Both the position numbers and the translations under genes were made by a program. DNA of 64,000 nt from Planctomycetota bacterium (GTDB lineage Bacteria > Planctomycetota > Phycisphaerae > Phycisphaerales > UBA5793): the NCBI GenBank assembly GCA_963205185.1, contig CAUJHZ010000007.1, positions 1 through 64,000 of the forward strand. The letters are read 5' to 3'. The notes beneath the pieces were generated by a model. The model worked only from the letters and a program-made list of their open reading frames with translations, did not search any database and was not told the DNA's origin. This document shows, in pieces, positions 56,386-64,000 of this stretch (position 1 is the stretch's first letter; the number at the start of each line of letters is the position of its first letter).

Positions 56386-59196
56386 TCAGCGCGTCGCATT
56401 CACCAGCAGGTTGAAGCGCCCCGATCCGCCGCGCTCGCGCAGGCCGACGCGGATCTGCGTATTGAGCAGACGCGTGGCCGGGTCGGTCAGGCGAAAGACG
56501 CGCACGGTGGTCTCGCCCGGATTCAGTTGCGCCACGTCGAGTTCGAGGCGGCCGTAGCCTTCCGCAAGCACCATGGCGGAGAGCCATGCCGGCGCGTCGG
56601 AGTTATTGGAGATCTCGAGCGTGACGACCAGTTCTTCCTTGCCTTCCGGATTGATCACGTACTCGTAGTGCGGCATGAGAGCGATCTTCTGGAAGCCGAT
56701 TTCGACGATCGACTCCATGCGGACCGCGTTGGTGGAGATGTTCTGGAGAGCGAGATCGACCACGATGCGCTTGGGCCCGCCCGTTTCGTAGGCCGGATAG
56801 GTGAAGATGAGCGGCAGGCGGATCTCCTCGCCGGCGCCCATCGAAATTTGCCGCACCCGCTGACGGATATCCCAGTCCGCCGGCTCGATGATGCGCAGTG
56901 TGCCCGCGATGCTCGTCTTCCATGGGTTGGTCAGCACCATCTCGTGCATGTGCACCGCCGCGGCGCCCTCAATCCAGCGCGGCGTCACGCGAAAGCCTGA
57001 TCGCAGCAGCGCGAGGTTGATGACGGCGCCGTCAACGAACTGCGGCTCGCGCGTGATGCGGATCTCGTGCACGCCACCGACCACCGGCACCTGCTCGGTG
57101 TTGCCATACGCGTCGCACATGCGGATGGGGTGATTGCCGAGGAAGATCGAAGCGCGAACCACTTCGCTCTCCGGCGAATCGTGCCAGACCGCGATCGTGC
57201 CGTTGCCCAGCGCATCGCGAAAGACGACGGCGGTGACGTCGTTTCCGAGATCGAGCCTCGCGTGTTCCATGCGCCCGCTCAGGTGAGCCGCCAGAGTGCG
57301 CCACACCGGATAGAGCGCTCCAGGAATGGCGCGATCGGACTGAAGCGGCTGCACGCCCCATGGGTGCCTGATGGCCACGTCCGAAGCGCCGGCTTCCCAC
57401 GCCATCACCGTGCGGCGGACCAGGTCGCCGACCTGGTGTTCGAGACCGAACAACTCTGCGTCAGCCGGTTCGATCACAACGGTGCAGGCGAGTTCGCGAT
57501 CGACCCACGGCGCGAGGTACTGCCCGACCACATCGGGGGCCACTTCATTGGGAAGGATCGTCGCAAAGCGGATCGGAGGCGTGCTCAGCGACCGCCGGCC
57601 GCCGGCCGGGAGTGCGCTGACGGCGCTGGCCGCCGTGTCGGCGATGAGCGCCGCCGCAGCCGGCTGTTCGGCGGTCCAGGGAACGACGAGCTGCGGCGAG
57701 GGCACGAGAGAGAACAGGCGGCGGAGAATGGCCTCGAGCCGTTGCGGGTGCTGATCCACCCGTCCGGCGCCGAGACTCTCCGTGGGCGCAAACTGCCACT
57801 GTCCCACCACCTGCCCGAATGAAACGAGGAAGTCTTCGAGGTATCGCCACACATCGTCGGTGCCGGCGCCGAAGGTCTCGTAAACGAGTGATGAATTCGC
57901 GTGCTCTTGCGCCGAAAGTTCATCGGGCAGAGCCGTGATGACGAAACTCACGCCGCGCCCCGAGGCGTTGAGGCGATTGACCGTCGGACTCAGCGCCGCA
58001 CGGTGCGCCTGGATGCGGCTGCGCGTCAAGTCACTCGACCACATCGGCAATGAGATGGAATCGGCGCCGAGCCCGGACATCAGTTCAGGAATCTGCGGCC
58101 ACTGTTCCAGCGACAGATCGTCTCCGACCACGCTGAATCCGCGCAAGTGCAGCGGCGCGCCCGGCTCGCCCACGCGAGGCATCCACGCAAAGTCCAGCCA
58201 CGCGCGCGAGACCGCGGTGCCGTTTTCGGTCACGTTGGCGATCGCGCGATACCAGCCAAAGCCGGGCAGATTCGGCCGGTACAGGACCGGCTGCCAGTCG
58301 TTGCTCAGGCTCAGTTCACGCTCGTCAACGAGGTCGCCGCGAAAGTCGTAGATGCGCATCGTGGACTGCAGCGAAGCCGCAGCCACGTCCTGGGCGCGAA
58401 GATAAAGAGTCGGCTCGTCGGGCGCGACCATCAGGTTGTGGGGTGCGGTTGAGGACAGCTCAACCCGCGGAACGCGCCAGATCGTGAGATCGTCAAAGTA
58501 CGCGGCTGCGCCAACCACGTCCTCGAGCAGTACCCGGGGGCGCGTGTCCGGGTTGGCATTCCATGTGGCGGGCTGTTCGATGAGCATTTCCACCTGCAGC
58601 CACGCCGGTGCGGTGGTCCGGTTGCCGTCCGCGTCGCGCCACATCACTCCGGGCGCTATGCCGCGCAGTACGACCTCGGCGTCGCGCCACTGCCCATCCG
58701 TTTCCAGCAGGGGCGAAGCGGATAGAGACGGTTCGATGCGCCGCCCGTCTTCGTCGGCGAAGTATGCCACGACGCGAGCCCGCGAGCGACGCAGGCCCTC
58801 GGTGCGAACCCGGATGCGAAGGTGGTAGTCAATCTCGGGGATGATCGGCACTACGCCCGCCACCAGGCGCAGCCCGGCGTTGCCGCCGATGGTGGGGATG
58901 CGGATGCACCGATCCTCGCCCTCACCGGCCGGTGTTTCCGGAAAGAACGCGGCGTCGTTCCAGTGCGGGAAGCCCTTGTCGGCGATGCGCACCCAGTACA
59001 GCGGCACCGGGTCGGCATTCTGCGGCTCGTTGAAGTCGAACGCCTGCACCACGCGCGAGGTCAGATCCTCGAACAGATCGCCTGGAGACGGGTCGGCTTG
59101 TCCATGCGCCGGTTGAGCCAGGGCCGCAGCCGGCGGTGAGCCCAGCGACGCGGCGAGCAAGATGGGGAGCAGCAGACTTTTCAGAGCGGGGCGCAT
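56386..59196 (-). CDS. Large exported protein with carbohydrate-binding-like N-terminus
   Basis: This 936-residue protein has a signal peptide (LKSLLLPILLAASLGSPPAAALA). The following 200 residues read like a carbohydrate-binding beta-sandwich (FDFNEPQNADPVPLYW, RIRVRTEGLRRSRARVVAYF, GQWRDAEVVLRGI). A middle region suggests a TIM-barrel-like or GH-like fold (GADSISLPMWSSDL, NASGRGVSFVITALPDEL, WTAEQPAAAALIADTAASA). The C-terminal part has beta strands (YEYVINPEGKEELVVTLEI, GETTVRVFRLTD). I recognise no established family; the arrangement is typical of exported polysaccharide-active proteins. It lies divergent from the 251-residue protein. Confidence 0.55.
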   Translation of the reverse strand: MRPALKSLLLPILLAASLGSPPAAALAQPAHGQADPSPGDLFEDLTSRVVQAFDFNEPQNADPVPLYWVRIADKGFPHWNDAAFFPETPAGEGEDRCIRIPTIGGNAGLRLVAGVVPIIPEIDYHLRIRVRTEGLRRSRARVVAYFADEDGRRIEPSLSASPLLETDGQWRDAEVVLRGIAPGVMWRDADGNRTTAPAWLQVEMLIEQPATWNANPDTRPRVLLEDVVGAAAYFDDLTIWRVPRVELSSTAPHNLMVAPDEPTLYLRAQDVAAASLQSTMRIYDFRGDLVDERELSLSNDWQPVLYRPNLPGFGWYRAIANVTENGTAVSRAWLDFAWMPRVGEPGAPLHLRGFSVVGDDLSLEQWPQIPELMSGLGADSISLPMWSSDLTRSRIQAHRAALSPTVNRLNASGRGVSFVITALPDELSAQEHANSSLVYETFGAGTDDVWRYLEDFLVSFGQVVGQWQFAPTESLGAGRVDQHPQRLEAILRRLFSLVPSPQLVVPWTAEQPAAAALIADTAASAVSALPAGGRRSLSTPPIRFATILPNEVAPDVVGQYLAPWVDRELACTVVIEPADAELFGLEHQVGDLVRRTVMAWEAGASDVAIRHPWGVQPLQSDRAIPGALYPVWRTLAAHLSGRMEHARLDLGNDVTAVVFRDALGNGTIAVWHDSPESEVVRASIFLGNHPIRMCDAYGNTEQVPVVGGVHEIRITREPQFVDGAVINLALLRSGFRVTPRWIEGAAAVHMHEMVLTNPWKTSIAGTLRIIEPADWDIRQRVRQISMGAGEEIRLPLIFTYPAYETGGPKRIVVDLALQNISTNAVRMESIVEIGFQKIALMPHYEYVINPEGKEELVVTLEISNNSDAPAWLSAMVLAEGYGRLELDVAQLNPGETTVRVFRLTDPATRLLNTQIRVGLRERGGSGRFNLLVNATR

Positions 59197-59255
59197 TTCC
59201 AGAGGTATCGACTCGCTTACGGATCGGCCTGCAACTGTGCCGATAAGATCATCCG

Positions 59256-60011
59256 ATGCCGCGACTTTCCACAATCGCCAGCCTGCCGCTCACGCTGCTG
59301 GCCCTGGCGCTGATCGTCCTCGCCTCGGCCATGGGCGGCGCGTACTGGCACTACCGCCAGGTCGCCCACGGTCGGGAGCAGCAGCTCGAGCAGTCGCTCA
59401 TCGAGGCCGCCCGCCGCCAGCAGGCGCTCGAGAACATGATCGACCGCCTCACCCGCAGCCGGCGGCTGGCCCAGATCGTGGTCACTGAGCAGAAGACCGG
59501 CCCGGCAGGCCTGCCGACTGAAACGTCACTGCTCATGGTCGAACTCGGACCCGATGAAAAGCCCGTCGGCCGGCACTGCTTCACCATCCCCGGCCACGTC
59601 GCCTTCTTTGATGGCCTGGTGGTCAAGTTCGATCACGAAGCCGTCGCCACGGCTCATCCGATGCGCGGCCAGACGGTCGTACTTCTCCGCCGCGTCTACT
59701 CCGAAATGCTCGCGCCCGCGGACGGCTTCCCCATCGACGTCGCCGGCGAGGTTCCCGCCGGCTACAGCGGGCCCGAACGGCCGGCCGACTTCGAGAAGAA
59801 GTTGTGGGAGCGGTTCTGGGATCTGTGCAACGACCCCGCGCTTGCGGCCGAATACGGCGTTCGCGTGGCGCAAGGCGAAGCGGTGTACAAGCCGCTGAAG
59901 CCCGGCGTGCTGTATGAACTGAGCGTTGAAGCAAACGGCGGGCTCAACCTCGAAACCCGACCGCTGCCCGAAGCCGTGGGCGAAGTCCTCGCGGCGGTGG
60001 GGGAGAAGTAG
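59256..60011 (+). CDS. Membrane-anchored coiled-coil protein of unknown function
   Basis: This 251-residue protein has one N-terminal transmembrane helix (IASLPLTLLALALIVLASAMGGAYW), then a helical coiled-coil segment (EQQLEQSLIEAARRQQALENM). A globular domain follows with VVTEQKTGPAGLPTETSLLM, VGRHCFTIPGHVAFFDGLVVKF and PMRGQTVVLLRRVYSEM. Probably anchored to the inner membrane with the domain outside. The domain is not one I recognise. It is divergent from the 936-residue exported gene and ends before a strong bidirectional hairpin. Confidence 0.65.
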   Translation: MPRLSTIASLPLTLLALALIVLASAMGGAYWHYRQVAHGREQQLEQSLIEAARRQQALENMIDRLTRSRRLAQIVVTEQKTGPAGLPTETSLLMVELGPDEKPVGRHCFTIPGHVAFFDGLVVKFDHEAVATAHPMRGQTVVLLRRVYSEMLAPADGFPIDVAGEVPAGYSGPERPADFEKKLWERFWDLCNDPALAAEYGVRVAQGEAVYKPLKPGVLYELSVEANGGLNLETRPLPEAVGEVLAAVGEK

Positions 60012-60042
60012 GGGACCGTGTCTGCCCGATCTCCAAAGTGCA

Positions 60043-60068
60043 AGCGGCGGCCGTTTCCAGCCGCCGCT
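60043..60068. terminator. Bidirectional hairpin between convergent genes
   Basis: AGCGGCGGC and GCCGCCGCT form a perfect 9-base-pair stem with an 8-base loop in the 82-base gap between the 251-residue gene and the convergent PQQ-like gene. A T-containing stretch (TCTCGTTATT) follows on the plus strand. Position and symmetry fit a terminator serving both genes. Confidence 0.55.
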
Positions 60069-60093
60069 GCTCTCGTTATTCCTGCCGGCTGCG

Positions 60094-61773
60094 TTACTGA
60101 ATCCGCGCCACGTTGCTGAGCACGCACGAGCCGCCCTGGATGAGTTGCAGATAGCCGCCGCACGCGCCCGACGGCGCCTGGCCGTTGATCGTGCCGCTGC
60201 CGCTGTTGCCGGTGCTGAAGAACCCCGGCGGATCGACGAGCATCAGGCCGTTGGCGTTCAGACCCAGCTGGGTGCCCGCGCACGGGTTGCCCGGCGGGAT
60301 GACCTGCTGCCCGGTACCGCGGGCGAAGAGAATGCCCTGCTGAATGCGCGGGGTGGCTCCGCTCCAACTGATTCCGATCTGGCCGGGGCAGGAGCCGGTG
60401 AGCGTGAGCCGATAGCCGCCGCCGCCCGCAGGTGCGAACTTGTAGATCGCGCTGGGGCCGACGCCTGCATCGACCGGATTGCCCCCGCCGATGTACAGTC
60501 CGCCGTCGCCATCGACCAGGCACGAACTCGTCGAGTAGTTCGACCGCAGCATGGTCCCGTTGAGATCGGTCTGAAGCAGAAGCGTGTAACTGTTGCCATC
60601 ATCGCGGAGGACGATCAGTTCGCCGTGTGGCGGATTGAAGTTACCGCCCTGCTTTACGGCGTAGATGTAAGTCTTGTTGTCGGGGGCCCGCGCCGCCGAG
60701 ATGCACGTGTGTTCGTCCGTGAGGTCGCGGTACTCCCAGAGCAGCGTGGCACTGCTGCCGTTGTCCTGGTAGCAGGCGACGACGCCGTTGGCCCCGCCGC
60801 AGTAGATGCGGTTGCCGACGACGGCCGGGCGGGCGAAGAAGTTCATTTCTCTGGTGGGATCGCCGCGGAAGCCGGGCACCTGCCACACGATCAAGCCGGT
60901 GTTCTTGTCGATAGCCCACAGCGGCGACACGTCGTTGTCGTTGAAGGTGGTGACGTAGATGCGGTTGCCATCGGCGCTCATGGCGCCGCTGCCCCACCAG
61001 TTGAAACTGTCGGGACCGCCGAGCCAGAGTTCGGTCGAGGTGTTGTCGCCGTTGTCGCGGATGGCGCTGCCGCCAAAGAACTGTGCGTTGCCGAAGTGGG
61101 CGATGACCTGCTTGCCGTTTCCGTCTTCCCACATCGGGCCCGCGGCTCCGAAGAACCCCACTGCGGGCAACGCGCGCGACCACATCAGTGAGCCCGTTAC
61201 GGAATCAACCGCGTGGAGCATGATCGCGCCGTAGTCGACGACGTACAGGTTGAGATGGCCCGCGTCGTTGAGCGCGGTGCCCATGAGCGGCGTACCGAGC
61301 AGGCTCTGGAACGCCGCGTTGGTGATCGTGTTGGTCACCGCGAGCGTGTCCTTGTCGAGCACTTTGATCGACGTGTTGCCGGCGCCGGAGTAGATGGTCG
61401 TGTAGATGCGGTTGACGCCGACGGCCACGCCCGAGTAACTGCCGTTGACGCCGCCGAGGTTCACGCTCTGGGCGATGACGTTTCCATCGCTCGGATCAAC
61501 GCGATAGACGTAGCAGCCGTCATCATCCATGCTCTTGTAGTAGATGTCGCCGTTGGCCGCAACGCAGATTCCGCCGGGCGAGGGGATGGCTACCGTGTCG
61601 TTGGTCCACGCATGCTCCACGGCAGGGCCGGGCGCCATCACGGCGCCGGCCTTGGCGTCATTGGCGCGGAATTGCGGCCAGACGCTGTTGTCGAGTTGAG
61701 CGTGCGCTGAAGCGGCGACCAGCGCCGCCGTGGCAACGAGACCGATGGCTTGCAGTCGTGGGTGTTCTGCCAT
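60094..61773 (-). CDS. Exported PQQ-like beta-propeller protein with C-terminal module A
   Basis: This 559-residue protein has a signal peptide (AIGLVATAALVAASAHA|QLDNSVWP). The propeller shows PQQ-like repeats such as VWPQFRANDAKAG, GDIYYKSMDDDGCYVYRVDPSDG, LHAVDSVTGSLMWSRALP, PLWAIDKNTGLIVWQVPG and NRIYCGGANGVVACYQDNG. No PQQ-dehydrogenase catalytic residues are evident, so this is likely a binding or structural propeller. The last 100 residues are module A (GSCPGQIGISWSGATPR, NPCAGTQLGLN, ACGGYLQLI, SCVLSNVARIQ). AAGGAGAG precedes the ATG. Surface-exposed or secreted; ligand unknown. Confidence 0.75.
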   Translation of the reverse strand: MAEHPRLQAIGLVATAALVAASAHAQLDNSVWPQFRANDAKAGAVMAPGPAVEHAWTNDTVAIPSPGGICVAANGDIYYKSMDDDGCYVYRVDPSDGNVIAQSVNLGGVNGSYSGVAVGVNRIYTTIYSGAGNTSIKVLDKDTLAVTNTITNAAFQSLLGTPLMGTALNDAGHLNLYVVDYGAIMLHAVDSVTGSLMWSRALPAVGFFGAAGPMWEDGNGKQVIAHFGNAQFFGGSAIRDNGDNTSTELWLGGPDSFNWWGSGAMSADGNRIYVTTFNDNDVSPLWAIDKNTGLIVWQVPGFRGDPTREMNFFARPAVVGNRIYCGGANGVVACYQDNGSSATLLWEYRDLTDEHTCISAARAPDNKTYIYAVKQGGNFNPPHGELIVLRDDGNSYTLLLQTDLNGTMLRSNYSTSSCLVDGDGGLYIGGGNPVDAGVGPSAIYKFAPAGGGGYRLTLTGSCPGQIGISWSGATPRIQQGILFARGTGQQVIPPGNPCAGTQLGLNANGLMLVDPPGFFSTGNSGSGTINGQAPSGACGGYLQLIQGGSCVLSNVARIQ

Positions 61774-62117
61774 TGATTCTCTCCTTCCAGAAGTGTCCAG
61801 TTGGATCGCGTAAGGCGACCCGTGCGGATGGCCGCTACGGCCGGCCCTCCGCCCGTCTATTAGACCCGATTCTGCCGCTCCACGCCACCGCATTTCGAGA
61901 ATCGGGTTGATTTTCGCTAGCCGATTCGCGCCGGCTGATGAGCAGAAAAGCGGCAGATTCCGGTTGCGGCGCCGCTCTGAGCAAGGTACATTCAAGAAGT
62001 CGGCGGCTTGGCGGCGCTGGCAAGGGACTCTGTCCCCTGTCAGAAGAGACGCCGGTACAATTGAGCGGTATGCCGCTGGTGTCGCAGCGGCGCGCCACGA
62101 CGGGAAGGAGTGTCAAG
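61774..62117. other. Divergent intergenic region upstream of two exported genes
   Basis: About 340 bases between the PQQ-like gene (minus) and the H-X9-DG prepilin-like gene (plus). I see no gene. The plus-strand frame open from 61938 has no supported start before 62118. The region must hold both promoters, but no clear -35/-10 pair is visible; planctomycete promoters often diverge from the E. coli consensus. Confidence 0.4.
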
Positions 62118-62930
62118 ATGAGGCCTGATCCCGCCCACAGACATTCGCTCCATCGCCCCTCGCCGCATTGGCGACCGGGTTTCACACTCATCGAACTGCT
62201 CGTGGTGATTTCGATCATTGCGCTGCTCATCTCGCTGCTGCTGCCGGCGCTGAGCCAGGCGCGCGAGCGGGCCAAGCAGATCGGATGCCTCTCCAACCAG
62301 CGCCAGCTTGGCCTCGCTTTTTTGAATTACGGTAACGATTTCGGGCAGATTCCGGGGTGCACGAATCAGGGTCCGCGCGACAACCTCGATTGGTCCGGGT
62401 ACGCCAATCGGCACCCTCCGAATGAAGCGGCGTTTCCATACGGCCGCATCTATCCGTACGTGAGTCGCTCCAACAGGGCCGTTGAGTGCCCGAAGGCCAA
62501 GCGACTCGCCAATAACGAGTTCGATTACACGTTCGTGGCCGGCATGGCGGGAGCTCGCGTCGATCTTCAGTGGCGCACCATGTATCCGATCGAACCAACA
62601 AGTCCCGGCCGTAATCTGAAGGCCTTCCAGGCGATGCCCGTGCTCATCGAGGAAGATGAGACGTGGTACAACAACTCCGTCCCGGACGGCACGTGGGCTT
62701 GGTATGACCAGTTCTCGACGCGCCATGGAGGAACGTGCAACATCGCCTACCTCGATGGATCGGGCGGAGAGTTCAAGAGCCCCAAGGGACTCAACGACAG
62801 CCTGGAGGAGCCGGCTGATCTGAAATCGCTCCATCTGCTCGTCGAGACCACACCCGGTAAGAACTACAACGGTCTGTACAAGTCGAACTTCGACAAGTAC
62901 GGATGGGTGAACCACCCGTTCAACTGGTGA
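62118..62930 (+). CDS. Prepilin-type exported protein with H-X9-DG motif
   Basis: The 270-residue product has a leader ending WRPG, then [22 protein letters not shown], the type IV prepilin cleavage/methylation helix with Glu at +5. Near the C-terminus, [18 protein letters not shown] fits the H-X9-DG motif (His, nine residues, Asp-Gly) of the prepilin-processing-associated domain found in hundreds of planctomycete proteins. The middle is a globular domain ([19 protein letters not shown] and [12 protein letters not shown]). AAGGAG sits before the ATG at 62118. Its role in planctomycetes is unknown, though such proteins are abundant. It is unlinked to the secretion operon at 19351-29740. Confidence 0.88.
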   Translation: MRPDPAHRHSLHRPSPHWRPGFTLIELLVVISIIALLISLLLPALSQARERAKQIGCLSNQRQLGLAFLNYGNDFGQIPGCTNQGPRDNLDWSGYANRHPPNEAAFPYGRIYPYVSRSNRAVECPKAKRLANNEFDYTFVAGMAGARVDLQWRTMYPIEPTSPGRNLKAFQAMPVLIEEDETWYNNSVPDGTWAWYDQFSTRHGGTCNIAYLDGSGGEFKSPKGLNDSLEEPADLKSLHLLVETTPGKNYNGLYKSNFDKYGWVNHPFNW

Positions 62931-63104
62931 CACATCCGCGCGAGCCGCGCGCTCGCCCCACCCGCCCCCCGCGCACCCGCAACTTGAGACTCTCTCGCGC
63001 CGCCCCTGCGCGCCGCGACGAACGCGCTCCATTGAGGGAATTCCCCGTAAATGGTGCGCGGCGGCACTCTTTCGAGCGGTCGGCTCTGGAGCCGGGTCGA
63101 TAAT

Positions 63105-63120
63105 CGGATATCGTTATCCG
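63105..63120. promoter_or_regulatory. Palindrome CGGATA-N4-TATCCG in the cytochrome promoter region
   Basis: A perfect 6-base inverted repeat around a 4-base spacer (TCGT) lies 35 bases before the tetraheme cytochrome ATG, inside a 224-base gap that otherwise shows nothing coding. Its place and symmetry suggest an operator for a dimeric regulator. I cannot name the regulator from sequence. Confidence 0.4.
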
Positions 63121-63154
63121 TATTTTGGGTCCGGCGGCTTTGCGGGTGGCCGTG

Positions 63155-63922
63155 ATGAAGCAGTCCCTGACGAGGCAGATCTCCGACTACGCCACGACCT
63201 GCGTCTTTTTGGCGCTGCTGGCGTACTTCCTGATCCAGCCGGTTGAGCCCAACTGGCCCGAAACTTCGCCACCGCTCATTGCCGCCGAGGCGCTGCCGCG
63301 CGGCCCGTTGCGGACGGGAGCGCTTCTCACCGCGCCGCCGCAGGCGCTCATCAACGGCTTCGTGCGCGACTGCAACGACTGCCACGCGCTCATGAAGCCG
63401 CCCGCCGAAGCCGCACGCCGCCTCACCCAGCACACCCATCTCGTGCTCGACCACGGCATGAACGATCGCTGCTTCAACTGCCACGCGCGCGAAAACCGCA
63501 ACCGGCTCGCCCTGCGCGGCAGCGAGACCGTCGGCTTCGATCAGGTCGAGCTGCTCTGCGCCCAGTGCCACGGCCCGACGTTTCGCGACTGGGAGCGCGG
63601 CGTGCACGGCAAATCGCTGGGCTCGTGGATCATCGGCAGTGCTGCACGGATCCGGCTGACGTGCGTGCAGTGCCACGACCCGCACGCCCCGCGCTACGCG
63701 CCCATGCAGCCGCTGCCGGCGCCTCACACGCTGCGCATGGGCCCGCAGGATCCGCGTGGCGTTCACGGCCGCGAGAGCGAGGAGAACCCGCTCAGGCGCT
63801 ATCCGTACGAGGAAGACTGGCCCTACGAGCCGGTGCGCATCGGCGTGGAGGAAGAGCCCGGCCCATATGAGTCGGATTCGGCGCCGGAAAAGTCGCCCGC
63901 CCACGGAGAGGATGAGCACTGA
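63155..63922 (+). CDS. Membrane-anchored tetraheme c-type cytochrome
   Basis: This 255-residue protein has an N-terminal hydrophobic anchor (YATTCVFLALLAYFLIQPV). Four haem-binding CxxCH motifs follow: CNDCH, CFNCH, CAQCH and CVQCH (about residues 80-190). The C-terminus is Pro/Glu-rich. Such multihaem cytochromes carry electrons in the periplasm between quinol oxidoreductases and terminal enzymes. The stop overlaps the ATG of the next gene by one base (TGATG), indicating an operon. It is likely the first gene of a respiratory complex; the partner is cut by the window edge. The ATG at 63155 is chosen over an upstream in-frame GTG. Confidence 0.88.
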   Translation: MKQSLTRQISDYATTCVFLALLAYFLIQPVEPNWPETSPPLIAAEALPRGPLRTGALLTAPPQALINGFVRDCNDCHALMKPPAEAARRLTQHTHLVLDHGMNDRCFNCHARENRNRLALRGSETVGFDQVELLCAQCHGPTFRDWERGVHGKSLGSWIIGSAARIRLTCVQCHDPHAPRYAPMQPLPAPHTLRMGPQDPRGVHGRESEENPLRRYPYEEDWPYEPVRIGVEEEPGPYESDSAPEKSPAHGEDEH

Positions 63923-64000
63923 TGCGCATCTTCGATTCATCTCAGTCGAAGTGTTCACACGGCGAGTGTTCATCCGCCTGCTCCGGTCCGGGGCCGCACC
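63922..64000 (+). CDS. 5' fragment of the gene after the tetraheme cytochrome (runs off window)
   Basis: The ATG overlaps the preceding stop. The visible 26 codons read MRIFDSSQSKC, then SHGECSSACSGPGP, a Cys-rich start. This may be an Fe-S or molybdopterin-type oxidoreductase subunit, but the fragment is too short to decide. Coupled translation suggests a functional partner of the cytochrome. Confidence 0.55.
   Translation, partial: MRIFDSSQSKCSHGECSSACSGPGPH

Noticed and set aside
1-64000. tRNA, rRNA, riboswitch or phage-type elements
   Set aside because: I looked for T-loop-like GTTCGA contexts, long conserved RNA motifs and att-like repeats. No convincing candidate was found, though a dedicated RNA search was not possible.

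Overview
The window is GC-rich, densely coded DNA from a bacterium that is most probably a planctomycete, class Phycisphaerae. The taxonomic clues are protein families seen directly: a prepilin-type protein with an H-X9-DG motif (62118-62930), a Minf_1886-type protein (53523-53930), a CxxCGYxL...CPECG zinc-ribbon membrane protein (44365-44823), a choice-of-anchor-Q-like beta-helix protein and many exported multi-domain proteins. No rRNA, tRNA or CRISPR array was found.

Layout. 1-2242: the end of an IS5-type insertion sequence has cut a subtilase-like gene, and its 3' remnant is followed by three small secreted proteins that alternate with in-frame remnants of the subtilase tail domain. 2243-4129: a repeat-bearing spacer, a His-rich membrane protein and an orphan DNA methyltransferase flanked by REP-like hairpins. 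4178-11368: a surface-glycan style cluster (two alkaline-phosphatase-superfamily enzymes, a glycosyltransferase, two sulfotransferases and a SAM methyltransferase). 11454-15568: a cyclodeaminase, two small proteins, a LolA-like lipoprotein and an RDD membrane protein. 15576-19186: kynA-kynU (tryptophan catabolism), divergent from a two-subunit 3-oxoacid CoA-transferase. 19351-29740: a type II secretion / type IV pilus-like operon (PilZ, GspE, GspF, four or five pseudopilins, a beta-helix protein, and PilM/GspL-, PilO/GspM- and GspC/PilP-like proteins) without secretin or prepilin peptidase. 29755-34914: gnd, a large DUF4175-like repeat protein and tatD. 35116-37124: two tandem exported paralogues. 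37197-45334: dnaB, an EAL/CBS/GGDEF protein, nuoA and assorted small enzymes. 45470-47699: two exported MsrB-MsrA fusions. 47853-61773: a 1000-residue exported propeller protein, YgfZ, an M42 peptidase, a Minf_1886 protein, an AI-2E family permease, an SDR, a 936-residue exported protein and a PQQ-like propeller protein. 62118-64000: an H-X9-DG prepilin-like protein and a tetraheme cytochrome operon that runs off the right edge.

The most distinctive signal is a pair of small C-terminal modules that recur on unrelated exported proteins. Module A (about 100 residues, four invariant cysteines, W-x-GAT, C-GG-[YF]-LQ, ending in C-x-x-SN) occurs six times: three times alone as small secreted proteins, twice on the tandem paralogues and once on the PQQ-like propeller. 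Module B (ending in LQA-x-n-SN-[LV]-[IV]-E) occurs on the broken subtilase and on the 1000-residue propeller protein, and as two orphan in-frame tails immediately after module A stop codons. Both look like interchangeable terminal domains of exported proteins; their role is not known from the sequence.
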